Source of the DNA: Chloroflexi bacterium UBA4733
GTDB taxonomy: Bacteria > Chloroflexota > UBA4733
Direction of reading: 5' to 3'
DNA: 30,765 bases
Assembly: GCA_002404055.1 (NCBI GenBank)
Contig: DHIZ01000014.1
Location: 1 to 30,765 of the forward strand
The position numbers and the translations under genes are program-made. The notes beneath the pieces are model-generated. The model did no database searches. It was not told where the DNA came from and worked only from the letters and a program-made list of their open reading frames with translations. Each line of letters begins with the position of its first letter. Position 1 is the stretch's first letter. Below are positions 23,201 to 30,736 of the stretch, in pieces.

Positions 23201-23946
23201 GAGCGGCTCGCGGGCGGACTGGGGGCCCTCGAGCCAGTGGCCAGCCGTCCGGGCAGCACCGTCAGGCGGGGACGGTCGGGCTGGAGGGCCGAACTGTCGC
23301 TACCCGCAACGACCGGTGCGAACTCCACCGCCGCAGTGAGTGGTTGGCGATCGTCTGGAATAGCGGTCTCGAGGACCTCGGGAGCGACGGGGAGGGCGGC
23401 GTCAGCCGGTTGGTCGTCGATCGTGAGGGCAGCAACCGGAGCGATAGGTGCGGTCTCTTTGGCGGCTGGCAGTGGCTCAGGCGCGGTGCTCCCGGCGTGC
23501 AGCAGGCGGTCGCGCGCGTCCTCGCTCGGCGCTTGCTGCCGGCTCGGCGCTTTGGTTCTCAGCCCGGCGTAGGCCTGGTCGTTCTCTTTGACCAACGCCT
23601 CCATGTCGCTGCCCGCCTGTTGAAGCGTCAGGCAACTCCGGATACGCAGGAGCGTGCCGTCGATAGTGGCCACCACGGCGTCATCGATAGCGATGTCACC
23701 GGCATAGGCTCGGGCGAGCAACGCCTCCATGGGGGCGGCAACGCGCCGCAACTCGGGGATACCCATCATGGCGGCGGAGCTCTTGATGGTATGCGCGAAG
23801 CGGTGGCTTTCCTCCAGGAGGTCCTCGTCACCGGGTGATGTGAGCAAACGGCGCACGTTGGCGGCGATGACCGGCAAATACCCCTCGATCTCGGCGAGAA
23901 AGCCACCGAACAGGTCAAACTGGTCATCAATCTGGGCACTGGCCAT
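20224..23946 (-). CDS. Hybrid CheA-type histidine kinase (Hpt-Hpt-HATPase-CheW-REC; ChpA/PilL-like)
   Basis: The central kinase of a Pil-Chp-like chemosensory pathway, 1240 aa. Domains in order: Hpt1 (about 5-110) with phospho-His H52 in AHTIKSS; a linker rich in Ala, Pro and Glu; a Glu/Arg/Gln coiled coil (about 292-392); Hpt2 (about 420-545) with H468 in VHTLKGAS; a dimerisation region (about 610-790); an HATPase domain with N box LVRNAVDHG (N829), DDGPG (869-873) and GRGVGLD (920-926); a CheW-like domain (about 955-1095); and a receiver (about 1110-1228) with D1117-D1118, acceptor D1161, T1191 and K1213. All catalytic positions look intact. The ATG at 23944-23946 has AGGAGGAG 7-8 nt upstream; an in-frame start 8 codons earlier is rejected. 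It is the last gene of the operon and overlaps recF tail to tail. Confidence 0.93.
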   Translation of the reverse strand: MASAQIDDQFDLFGGFLAEIEGYLPVIAANVRRLLTSPGDEDLLEESHRFAHTIKSSAAMMGIPELRRVAAPMEALLARAYAGDIAIDDAVVATIDGTLLRIRSCLTLQQAGSDMEALVKENDQAYAGLRTKAPSRQQAPSEDARDRLLHAGSTAPEPLPAAKETAPIAPVAALTIDDQPADAALPVAPEVLETAIPDDRQPLTAAVEFAPVVAGSDSSALQPDRPRLTVLPGRLATGSRAPSPPASRSIAAEWLAEILGGAPEAASTPVESTDEALEETAAEPALPAVDLAALQSEWEQRLVAERTALVAQLERERQDAALLVESERRLHAEQRRALLDEHKQALREAEAERERALLEQRETLEQEVQRYIEEDLRPQLEEEIRQEVTHEFQVAALLDPTPQALATRRPQPTPVYAYVDDPELAAEMRDIFAQEAAEHIQAIGEQTLALRAQPEAPEHLQALRRSVHTLKGASSTVGMTDVATLCHQIESALDRQLEEGTLPGGPGQTLLLLESCDALEALVRGDVAAADQARVLAERLSVVTGIEVPAVQSEPVERSTVAPLSASAAMSEAGDLPALEGQSPAALVEFEPGESAAYPVERAGSASGLALRVPLTELDRLLAANHELIITESALELRLQRLKRTLDDVRHTGNRLRAAGSRLESGTSFAAMLVGGAQAALPAPLVPKSESVVTPSWRDALRGSVGTITSDEFDSLEMDRYTEFHRLTREVSEAALDVAASDAEIADVLDDLRLTLKQQQRLHTVQNQVLLHARLVPLQLILPRLARAVQAVAAQQGKQVEFVVEGQETLFDRAVMEEVADALLHLVRNAVDHGIESPAARLAAGKPAQGAIRLSARRVGPEIIIVLADDGPGLDTAAIRRAAIARGLVSDAAHPTENELQQLVFSPGLSTAATITDISGRGVGLDVVRANIQALRGEVELSSGSGTGTTFTLRVPISLSLLTVALLEAAAYTYAIPLTLVRHVEKVAARRVQTEDGRQVVRHGGRTYTVVELAALLGLPATAHGNAPLSLVFVGSAQGTVALVVDKLAGKREVVVKDLGRQLRSVRGVHGATALGNGELALILDIPALLQQEPVVRREVLSAPREIHRQRQLLVVDDSPSVRRLTCAVFERQGWQVRPARDGVEALDLLQGWRPDAVVMDIEMPRMDGFELLAILRRQPETASLPAVMVTSRAGEKHREKAVRLGVDAYLVKPFREEELLGTVDGLLGQSSVTVPASTR

Positions 23947-23992
23947 CGGCGCTCTCCTCCTGGTTGCCACGCTGTCGCAACGGTCCCGGTTA

Positions 23993-26218
23993 CTAGGCCG
24001 ATTTACTCTCCGGCAAGCGGAACGCGGCGACCGACGTTCGCAACTGCGCCGCCACCTGGTCCAGGTATGTCACCTTCTCAGCGGCGTCGAGTGTGCTGGC
24101 GTTGGTCCGGGTCGTCACTTCCGAGATGTCACGCATGGTCTCGGCAATCTGCTTGGACGCCATTGCCTGCTCGGCGGTGGCATCGGAAATGGAGGCGATG
24201 CGGTCGGTCAGTTGGGCCATGACGCGGTCGATGGCGAGCAACGCCTGCCCGGCCTCGTCGGCCAGTTGCGAACCGCTGACCACCTCGCGCGTGCTCTCCT
24301 CCATCGCCATCACCGCCTGCTGGGTCTCGCTCTGGATGCCCTTGACCAGGGTGGCGATCTGCTTGGTCGAGGCGGTCGCACGCTCCGCCAGCCGGCGCAC
24401 TTCGTCGGCAAGCACGGCAAAGCCGCGACCGTGCTCGCCGGCCAGTTCGGCCTGAATGGCGGCGTTGAGCGCCAGCAGGTCAGTCTTATCGGCGATGTCC
24501 TCGATCAACTTGACGATGTCGCCGATCTCTTGAGAACTCTCGCCCAGTTGCTTGACCTTCTTGGCGGTGTCCTGCACGTTGCTGCGGATGCGGCTCATAC
24601 TGGCGATCGTCTTGGCAACCGCGTCGCCGCCGCGCTGGGCATTGGCAAAGGCTTCTTCCGCCACCTGGCGGGAGAGGCTCGCATTCTCGGCGACGCGCTG
24701 GATCGACTCGTCCATCGTGCGCACCGCCTGCGTCGTTTCGGCGATGCGTTCCGATTGCTGCGCCGAGCCGGCGGCCAGCAACTCGGATGACTGCCGCAAC
24801 TGCATGGCCGAGGTGCTCACCTCGAAGGTGCTGGCCTGCACGGTGCCGATGATGCGCCGCAACTCCTCGATCATATAGTTGAAGGAGTCGGCCACCGAAC
24901 CAAGCGTACCCGACGTGACCTCCGCCTCTACCCGCAGATCGCCATCGGCGACGGCGCTGACCTCGTCCAGCAGCTTTTCGATCTGCACCTGCATGGCGTC
25001 CTTCTGCTCGCTGGAGTGCAACAGGGTGGTGAGGCGGTCTACCGTCACGTTGACGTCTTCGGCCAGCAGCCCGAACTCGTCACGGCTTCGGGTGGCCAGG
25101 CGACTCTGGTAGTCGCCTTCGCGCACGCGGTGGAGGTAGCGGGTAATGGCGCCGAGCGGCGCGGTGAACTGCCGCGCCAGGAAGATCGACAGCACAATGA
25201 TGGCCAGGCCGATACCGGAGAACCACAGAGCGGCAGTGCGCAATTCCGCGTTTGGCGCGGCCAGTAGGGCAGCCTGGGGCAGCACTTCCACATAGGTCCA
25301 GTCCTTGCCGTGCAGGCGCACTCCGGCGGCTTCGACGGTCGCCTGGGTACCGTTACCAGGATTGATCGCTGCGTGGCCAACAGCGCCGGGCGCCGTCAAC
25401 GCGTGCGTGAGTTGCATGACCTGGGGCGCAGGTGAAAGCGCTGGCGCGGCGCCGGAGGGACCGAAGCGCTGTTGCTGGTCCACCAGGAGTTGCCGATCAT
25501 TGGCCGACAGCGGCGCCATGGCGGTGTAGTTCGTCTTCGGGTCAGCGCCGTTGGCGACCAGAATGCCGTAATGATCCAGCAGCAAGCCGTAGCTGCCGGG
25601 AGCAAGGACGTTGGCATCGGTCTGCAGCAACTGCTGCAACTGGCTGGCCGGCGTGCGCAGGACCGCGACACCAACGACCGCGCCGTTGTTACCGCGGATT
25701 GGCGCGGCGAAAAAGAGGGAGTACTGCGTGCTTTGCGCGGCGATTGTCGGCGACTGGATATAGTCCTGGCCCTTGATTGCTTGCTGGAAGTAGCTCTGGT
25801 CGGCGAACTTCTGGTTCATATTGCCGACGTCGGTGGTCAACACGCTGTTTCCGCTGCTGTCCAGGTAATAGGCGGCAGCCCCTTTGGCGGTAGCGATGGA
25901 GTTGGCGGCAGCGAACGTATCGAGCGTCGCGCCGGTGCGGCTGCCGGCCGGCAACTGCAGGTAGGCGCCGATGCCCGGTAGCGAGGCCAGCAGTTCGGCG
26001 CTGGTCAGGCGGTCAGCCAGGAAGCTGTCGATGCTGTTGGCCTGCAGGCCGGCGTGCCCCACCAACTGGTTGGTCGAGGACGAGAGCAGCGCCTGGCGAC
26101 TATCCAGGTAGTTGCGGTAGGTCAGCAACGCCATTGGCGCCAACGCGACCAGGAGCAACACCAGCGTGAACTTGGTGCGCACGCTGCTACCGGGCGTCCA
26201 CAAGGGGAGGTTCTTCAC
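23993..26218 (-). CDS. Methyl-accepting chemotaxis protein (PilJ-like, Cache sensor)
   Basis: A membrane chemoreceptor of 741 aa. There is TM1 at about 16-36, a large extracytoplasmic domain (about 37-328) with double-Cache character (YYLDSSGNSVLTTD; QSYFQQAIKGQDYIQSP; then VVGVAVLRTPASQL), and TM2 at about 329-349. A HAMP domain follows (about 350-402), then a second HAMP-like segment (about 405-457) and the coiled-coil signalling domain. The hairpin tip at about 580-612 (LLALNAAIQAELAGEHGRGFAVLADEVRRLAE) contacts CheA and CheW. The start is GTG at 26216-26218 with AAAGGAG 8-9 nt before it. The operon carries no CheR or CheB, so adaptation by methylation is uncertain. The ligand cannot be inferred. 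Confidence 0.93.
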   Translation of the reverse strand: MKNLPLWTPGSSVRTKFTLVLLLVALAPMALLTYRNYLDSRQALLSSSTNQLVGHAGLQANSIDSFLADRLTSAELLASLPGIGAYLQLPAGSRTGATLDTFAAANSIATAKGAAAYYLDSSGNSVLTTDVGNMNQKFADQSYFQQAIKGQDYIQSPTIAAQSTQYSLFFAAPIRGNNGAVVGVAVLRTPASQLQQLLQTDANVLAPGSYGLLLDHYGILVANGADPKTNYTAMAPLSANDRQLLVDQQQRFGPSGAAPALSPAPQVMQLTHALTAPGAVGHAAINPGNGTQATVEAAGVRLHGKDWTYVEVLPQAALLAAPNAELRTAALWFSGIGLAIIVLSIFLARQFTAPLGAITRYLHRVREGDYQSRLATRSRDEFGLLAEDVNVTVDRLTTLLHSSEQKDAMQVQIEKLLDEVSAVADGDLRVEAEVTSGTLGSVADSFNYMIEELRRIIGTVQASTFEVSTSAMQLRQSSELLAAGSAQQSERIAETTQAVRTMDESIQRVAENASLSRQVAEEAFANAQRGGDAVAKTIASMSRIRSNVQDTAKKVKQLGESSQEIGDIVKLIEDIADKTDLLALNAAIQAELAGEHGRGFAVLADEVRRLAERATASTKQIATLVKGIQSETQQAVMAMEESTREVVSGSQLADEAGQALLAIDRVMAQLTDRIASISDATAEQAMASKQIAETMRDISEVTTRTNASTLDAAEKVTYLDQVAAQLRTSVAAFRLPESKSA

Positions 26219-26294
26219 AGTTCTGCTCCTTTGTTCGTCATCAGGTGTCGCTCGCCTGTCGGAGCAACCTGGGCCGATTTGGCTACGCCCGCCG

Positions 26295-26759
26295 TCACTG
26301 CTCGAGTTGGTCGGTCAGCAGAAACGCCGGTGAGCGCATGAGTCTCGCCAGGTCCAACATGCCGAAGGATTGCTCGCCATAGGTGACGTGGCCGGTCAGG
26401 TACCGGTTGATTGCTCGGTCCGGCAATGGCGGCACCGGCGCAACGTGTTCAGGCGCAACGGTGACGACCTCCGTTGCTGCGGGCACGGCCAGCGCTACCG
26501 AGATGTCACCGTCGGCGGCGATCAACAGGCGCGAGAGCGTGCTCTCCGGATGAGGGCCAACGCCTTCTCTGAGCATCGCGGCAAGGTCGACGACGGGCAA
26601 CACGCGGCCTTCACGGTAGGTCACACCGAGTATCCAGGCAGGGACGCGCGGGACGGGTACCACATGCGCCATTGGCTCAACACTCACCAACTGGCGGAGC
26701 GGCACGGCAAAGTCGCCATCATCCAGACTGATCAGCAGACAGCGTTCGGTCATAGCCAT
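26295..26759 (-). CDS. CheW-like adaptor (PilI-like)
   Basis: A 154-aa single CheW domain that should couple the receptor to the CheA kinase in a membrane array. The N-terminal strand CLLISLDDGDFAVPLRQLVSVEPM and the block VPAWILGVTYREGRVLPVVDLAAML are typical CheW/PilI features, and the GHVTYGEQSFGMLDLARLM segment near the end matches the last subdomain. ATG at 26757-26759 or the in-frame ATG two codons later (26753) may be used; Shine-Dalgarno support is weak for both. It follows the PilH-like gene by 10 nt and precedes the receptor by 76 nt. Confidence 0.9.
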   Translation of the reverse strand: MAMTERCLLISLDDGDFAVPLRQLVSVEPMAHVVPVPRVPAWILGVTYREGRVLPVVDLAAMLREGVGPHPESTLSRLLIAADGDISVALAVPAATEVVTVAPEHVAPVPPLPDRAINRYLTGHVTYGEQSFGMLDLARLMRSPAFLLTDQLEQ

Positions 26760-26769
26760 CGCGGCACGC

Positions 26770-27132
26770 TCACATGAGCTGCCGAACGTGTGACAGGAGG
26801 GCCGTGGAGTCGAAAGGCTTGGTCAGGTAGACATCAGCCCCCTGGCGCTTCCCCCACATCTCGTCTGTCCGTTCGGACTTGGATGTCAACAGGATGACCG
26901 GAATGTGCTTCGAGTCGGCGCCGCTTTTGATGGTCCGGCAGACCTGGAAGCCATTCTTGCGCGGCATGACGACGTCCAGCACCACGCAGCCAGGTTGTTC
27001 TGCACTCACCAGGCGCAGCGCTTCCTCGCCGTCGGCCGCCGTGATGACATCGTAGCCCTCGCGTCGAAGGGGGGCGACCATCAATGCCAGGTCGGTGGGA
27101 CTGTCGTCAACCACAAGTATCTTGCCACGCAT
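26770..27132 (-). CDS. pilH: CheY-like response regulator (PilH-like)
   Basis: A 120-aa single-domain receiver. The N-terminus MRGKILVVDDSPTDLALM has the acidic pair, the acceptor Asp lies in VVLDVVMPRKNGF, the switch Thr in VILLTSKSE, and the Lys in YLTKPF. The segment W-G-K-R-Q-G-A-D-V-Y-L-T-K-P is characteristic of PilH rather than PilG, which fits its position. In Pseudomonas PilH modulates PilT-linked retraction and limits phospho-signalling; that role here is inference. ATG at 27130-27132 is chosen with AAGGAG 8 nt upstream; a GTG one codon earlier is possible. Confidence 0.9.
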   Translation of the reverse strand: MRGKILVVDDSPTDLALMVAPLRREGYDVITAADGEEALRLVSAEQPGCVVLDVVMPRKNGFQVCRTIKSGADSKHIPVILLTSKSERTDEMWGKRQGADVYLTKPFDSTALLSHVRQLM

Positions 27133-27163
27133 CACTGGTTCTCCTTCTTGCTACCGGCGCGAC

Positions 27164-27571
27164 TCATTGACGTGCGAAAGCAAACTGCGTGCGCTGCGGC
27201 TTGCGGTCCAGGTGCTTTCGGACGACACGCACAAGTTCAGTAGGATCGAACGGTTTGGTGACGTACTCGGTGGATCCAGCGAGGCGACCGCGCACGCGGT
27301 CGAAGAGGCCGTCCTTGCCGCTCAGCATGATGATGGGCAGCTGCTTGTAGTCCTTGTTGCGTCGGATGATCTGACAAATCTGGTAGCCGTCCATCCGAGG
27401 CAGCATAATGTCGAGCAGGACCAGGTCGGGTTTCTCGTCAGCAACCATTGCCAGGGCAGAGAGGCCGTCGGCGGCACACAGCACGCGAATTTGCTCCCGC
27501 TTCAGCGTCAGTTCCACCACCTTGCGAATTGTGGGGCTGTCGTCCACCACCAGTACAGTTGAGTCGCTCAT
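27164..27571 (-). CDS. pilG: CheY-like response regulator (PilG-like)
   Basis: A 135-aa single-domain receiver. VLVVDDSPTIRKVVELTL provides the acidic pair, VLLDIMLPRMDGYQIC the acceptor Asp, and MLSGKDGLFDRVRGRLAGSTEYVTKPFD the switch Ser and the Lys. The latter block is the PilG hallmark (SxKDGxFDxxRGxxxGSxxYxTKPF). PilG-type regulators link the chemosensory kinase to the pilus extension machinery. The ATG at 27569-27571 follows AAGAAGGGA. The gap to the PilH-like gene is 31 nt and to the upstream DUF4388 gene 15 nt, so all are co-transcribed. Confidence 0.92.
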   Translation of the reverse strand: MSDSTVLVVDDSPTIRKVVELTLKREQIRVLCAADGLSALAMVADEKPDLVLLDIMLPRMDGYQICQIIRRNKDYKQLPIIMLSGKDGLFDRVRGRLAGSTEYVTKPFDPTELVRVVRKHLDRKPQRTQFAFARQ

Positions 27572-27586
27572 CCGTTGGTCCCTTCT

Positions 27587-28768
27587 TTAGGCAATGAGGT
27601 GAAAATGCTTCTGACGTAACGCGGAAAGGCCGGTGGCCGGCGCCAGCGTGGCCGGCGGCTTCACCAGATGTATTGTTGTTTCCAGTTCCAGCAGCAGGGC
27701 GCCCAGCATGCTCCGCACGCGCTCGGCCGCCATACGTCCAGTGATCCCGTCTTCCACCAGCGTCACCGCCAGTTGCAACAGGAACCCGTACAGGCCATCA
27801 ATTGCTTCGCTGTAGAATATGTCACGCGCCTTGCCGCTCAGCGCCGCATAGGCCTCGACAAGGTCGCCGCTCTCCAGGACGCCGTGGCTGAGCGTGACCA
27901 GTTCGAGCGCGCCGTACTGTTCTTGCAGCATCGTCAACGTTTGCGACAGGGAGAAGCCAGAGCCGGATGGTCTGCCCGCCGGTTGGCGCAGCAAGCCCAG
28001 AAGGGTGTTGGCAGCATCGACAACCACCCCGACCAGACCCTGCACCTGCTTGTCGCGCTTGCGCAAGGTGGCGATAGCGGCGGTGCGTACCTGGAGTTCG
28101 ATCGCCCGTCGGTTGAGCGCCGCTTCCGCCTGGACGTCGAATTGGGTCTCTTCCGATTCTTCATTGCGCCGTACAAACCGGCGTTCCAGCAGACACTGGG
28201 CGGCCTTCAACGTATCGAGGTCGCCGGCGTGTACACGGCGGGCCAGTTCGCCGAGGCTCATGCGCCCGTTGCAGAGCGGCAGGAGGTCGCGCTGCAAGTC
28301 CGTCAACGGGGTGGCTGCGATCACTGGGGGCGGCGAATCGGCCCAGATGAGGCAATCACCCTGGGATGGCAGCGTGAACGCGGCATTTTGCCACTCATCC
28401 AGTTCCCGCACCGCCTCAATCAGCAGCATGTCCACATCGTAGGCGGCGCCGCCCTCCTTCGTCAGTTCTTGCTGCTGAAAGGCGGCGCGCCCACTGGGCC
28501 AGCCGAGTACTTCGACCAGCGTGCGCTGCAAGTCGGCGCGACACGCCTGCTGGCGTACTTCCGGTGAGCGACGTGCCAGGTCGCTGTCTTGCGCCACCGG
28601 CAATAGGTCGCCTTTCACCAGCCGTCCGCGAGAGAAGTCTAGAAACGCCCGGCCTCGATCACTGGTGAGCAAGAGTTGCCCGGTGCGGCCGCGCAAACCG
28701 ACGATCTGGAGCACCTCGGAAATGCCCAGTTGCTCATCGGCGCCAAACGGAACCTCTTGAGCGGCCAT
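27587..28768 (-). CDS. DUF4388 protein, first gene of the Pil-Chp operon (PatA-like N-terminus)
   Basis: A 393-aa soluble protein. Residues about 5-100 match the DUF4388 pattern (a helix-strand start LGISEVLQIVGLRGRTGQLLLTSDRGRAFLDFSRGRLV), also found at the N-terminus of cyanobacterial PatA/PixG/HmpA-type proteins. A middle segment resembles a winged-helix-like module (PLCNGRMSLGELARRV). The C-terminal 200 residues are helical, and I do not recognise them. No receiver domain is attached, whereas PatA-type proteins end in one; here separate receivers follow. The ATG at 28768 has GAGGGT 5-6 nt upstream; an earlier GTG overlaps that Shine-Dalgarno. A role as signalling or c-di-GMP-related adaptor is speculative. 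Confidence 0.8.
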   Translation of the reverse strand: MAAQEVPFGADEQLGISEVLQIVGLRGRTGQLLLTSDRGRAFLDFSRGRLVKGDLLPVAQDSDLARRSPEVRQQACRADLQRTLVEVLGWPSGRAAFQQQELTKEGGAAYDVDMLLIEAVRELDEWQNAAFTLPSQGDCLIWADSPPPVIAATPLTDLQRDLLPLCNGRMSLGELARRVHAGDLDTLKAAQCLLERRFVRRNEESEETQFDVQAEAALNRRAIELQVRTAAIATLRKRDKQVQGLVGVVVDAANTLLGLLRQPAGRPSGSGFSLSQTLTMLQEQYGALELVTLSHGVLESGDLVEAYAALSGKARDIFYSEAIDGLYGFLLQLAVTLVEDGITGRMAAERVRSMLGALLLELETTIHLVKPPATLAPATGLSALRQKHFHLIA

Positions 28769-28933
28769 CGCTACCCTCACTGATCAGGCGTCGTACACGC
28801 CAGCAGTCGGCAGACACACCGGCCGTGTCCACCGCTAAAGGCATGGTACGTCGCCTGCCGTGCATTGCCTATCCCCCAGGCGCCCTACCCCAGTACTAGG
28901 ACTTCTTTCTCGTATTTCGCGGAGCGACGGAGG
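28769..28933. promoter_or_regulatory. Upstream region of the Pil-Chp operon
   Basis: This 165-bp segment separates the DUF4388 start from the stop of the phosphoesterase gene, both minus strand, so it should carry the promoter of the six-gene operon. On the minus strand I see a TACCAT at 28838-28843 as a weak -10 candidate with no clear -35. A short palindromic AGTACT lies at 28892-28897 within CCCAGTACTAGG. No coding signal is seen. The promoter assignment is tentative. Confidence 0.3.
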
Positions 28934-29632
28934 CTAATCCGCTTGCCAGGGGGGTAAGCCGTTTTGCACAGCGGCAGCTCGCTCTGACTGCGGGTCATAG
29001 GGCAAGCGTGATTGTTCGACAACCCACCCCTCTGCGCCGGCATTCAGGATGGTGAAAGCAGCGAGCGGACGTTGATCCTCGGGGATGCCGACACTGGCGA
29101 CGTTGATGAGCAGCGCAAACGGCGTGGGACGCACGAAGCTGCGGTGGTAGTGCCCAAAGGCGATCACATCGGCGTCGGTACCCTGGTAGGCGGCGGTGAC
29201 CTCGTCGGCCCGATTGAGAATTCCTCCAGCACGGTCGTGCATGCTGCGCGGGCTGGAATGCACGACCAGGAGGGTGCCGGCGGGGGCCGTCAGGCGGTAG
29301 CGGTCCGGCAAGGCGGCGATCTGACGTAGGACCGTTGGACCCAATCGTTGTCGCGTCCAGCGCCGCTGCGCGTCGTAGGCTCGTGCGTAACGCCCGAGCG
29401 CCGCCAAATTGGGCGCATCCTCGCTGAGCAAGGCCTCGTCCTCATTACCGCGAATCAGCGTCCAGCCGGAAGTTCGCAGAAAGTGCCACACCTCGCCCGG
29501 TCGGGGCCCGCCCAGCACATGGTCGCCAGCAACGATGATCCGATCCAATGGGCCCTCGGCCGCGAGGGCCGCGGCGACGGCCTGCAAGGCACTGAGATTG
29601 CCATGCACATCGGAGAGCAGCCCGATCCGCAC
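28934..29632 (-). CDS. Calcineurin-like metallophosphoesterase (YfcE/diadenosine-tetraphosphatase type)
   Basis: A 232-aa binuclear metal phosphoesterase. Ligands are all visible: D8-x-H10 (SDVHGN), D37 (VAGDHV), N63 (GNED), H125 (VVHSSPR), and H161-x-H163 (GHYH). The fold type is that of small bacterial phosphodiesterases such as YfcE and MJ0936. The substrate is not identifiable. GTG at 29630-29632 is chosen because the first strand (VRIGLLSDVHGN) begins there and AAAGGG lies 10 nt before it; longer in-frame starts at 29677 or 29806 add an unstructured extension. It is divergent from the isomerase gene at 29787. Its stop faces the Pil-Chp promoter region. Confidence 0.9.
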   Translation of the reverse strand: MRIGLLSDVHGNLSALQAVAAALAAEGPLDRIIVAGDHVLGGPRPGEVWHFLRTSGWTLIRGNEDEALLSEDAPNLAALGRYARAYDAQRRWTRQRLGPTVLRQIAALPDRYRLTAPAGTLLVVHSSPRSMHDRAGGILNRADEVTAAYQGTDADVIAFGHYHRSFVRPTPFALLINVASVGIPEDQRPLAAFTILNAGAEGWVVEQSRLPYDPQSERAAAVQNGLPPWQAD

Positions 29633-29751
29633 CGGCGCAGGCCCTTTCGCACGACTGACGCAAACCGAGCACATCATCGGGTACTTGCAAGGTACCGCTG
29701 CCAGGCGCGCGGTGCAAGCAGCGCGCCCGAACACAGCACGGCGTCGCGGGC

Positions 29752-29757
29752 TATACT
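29752..29757 (+). promoter_or_regulatory. -10 element of the isomerase-like gene
   Basis: TATACT lies 29 nt before the GTG at 29787, which allows a leader of roughly 22 nt that includes AAAGGA near 29771-29776 as Shine-Dalgarno. No convincing -35 is present. It has the normal leadered geometry, in contrast to the elements at 2905 and 7340. Confidence 0.45.
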
Positions 29758-29786
29758 CTGTGCCGATGTGAAAGGACGACAACAGC

Positions 29787-30638
29787 GTGTACACAAGTTT
29801 GAACACCGGCGCGATTGGCGTGAAGGCGGACCTGGCCGGAGCACTGGCCCTGGCGAAACAGCATGGCTTTCAGGCCATCGATGTTCCCATGGGTGAAGTA
29901 CTGCGACTGGCGGATACCGAGGGTGCGCCGGCCGCCGCAGCGCTGTTTCGTGATGCCGGCCTGCGCTTCGGTCCCTGGGGCCTGCCAGTTGAATGGCGCA
30001 CCGACGAGGAGAAGTTCCAGCAGGGACTGAGCGAGTTGCCGCGCTATGCCGCGTTGGGCCGCGAACTCGGCGCGACGCGGGTCAACACCTGGGTTCCCTC
30101 CGGCAACAACGACCGCTCGCGCCAGCAGCAGTTTGACCACTTGCTGACCCGCTTCCGGCCCATCGCCGCGATTCTGGCTGAACACGACTGCCGCCTCGGC
30201 CTGGAGTTTATCGGTCCGAAGACGCAACGCGCCCGGTTTACCCACGAGTTCATCTATACAGCCGGCGACATGCTGGAATTCGCTCATGCCGTTGGTCCGA
30301 ACGTTGGCTTGCTGCATGACTGCTGGCATTGGTACACCTCCGGCGGCACAATCGCGGAACTGACAAGCCTGCGCGCTCAGGATATCGTGTCGGTCCACGT
30401 CAACGACGCTCCCCCCGGCATCGACCGCGATGCGCAACTGGACAATCAGCGCATGCTGCCGATGGAATCGGGGGTCATAGACCTGCCCGGCTACCTGAAA
30501 GCGCTGCAAGCAATTGGCTACGACGGGCCAGTGACGGTTGAGCCCTTCAGTGCCCGCCTGTGCCAACTGCCGCCCGACCAGGCAGTGGCGGAAACCGCCG
30601 CGTCGCTGGAGAAGGCCTGGAAGGCAGCAGGGCTGTAG
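29787..30638 (+). CDS. Sugar phosphate isomerase/epimerase-like TIM barrel
   Basis: A 283-aa protein of the xylose-isomerase-like TIM-barrel superfamily (AP endonuclease 2/IolE/IolI relatives). Candidate metal ligands occur at the expected strand ends: E140 in GLEFIGP, D178 in LLHDCWHWY, H204 in SVHVNDAP, and E252 in TVEPFS. The pattern of alternating strands and helices is complete, and the length is typical. The start is GTG at 29787 with AAAGGA about 10 nt upstream. The substrate cannot be inferred. Myo-inositol or keto-sugar metabolism is typical for relatives, but no pathway genes are adjacent. It is divergent from the phosphoesterase. Confidence 0.87.
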   Translation: MYTSLNTGAIGVKADLAGALALAKQHGFQAIDVPMGEVLRLADTEGAPAAAALFRDAGLRFGPWGLPVEWRTDEEKFQQGLSELPRYAALGRELGATRVNTWVPSGNNDRSRQQQFDHLLTRFRPIAAILAEHDCRLGLEFIGPKTQRARFTHEFIYTAGDMLEFAHAVGPNVGLLHDCWHWYTSGGTIAELTSLRAQDIVSVHVNDAPPGIDRDAQLDNQRMLPMESGVIDLPGYLKALQAIGYDGPVTVEPFSARLCQLPPDQAVAETAASLEKAWKAAGL

Positions 30639-30718
30639 GCGGAGGAACCCAGCGACCGGTTAGAGAAATAAAGGGACGCTGAGGATCCGTAGGGGCAGGG
30701 CCCCCCGCCCCCGCCCCG

Positions 30719-30736
30719 CCCCCCCCCCCCCCCCCC
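30719..30736. other. C-homopolymer at the window's right end
   Basis: An uninterrupted run of 18 C is embedded in an almost pure G+C stretch from about 30694 to the end. The composition differs sharply from the rest of the window and sits at the very edge. It may be an assembly or sequencing artefact. No feature can be supported in 30639-30765 otherwise. Confidence 0.6.

Noticed and set aside
27668..28567. A 299-aa plus-strand open frame opposite the DUF4388 gene
   Set aside because: It has no recognisable domain and no Shine-Dalgarno, and the opposite strand carries a recognisable family with operon spacing.
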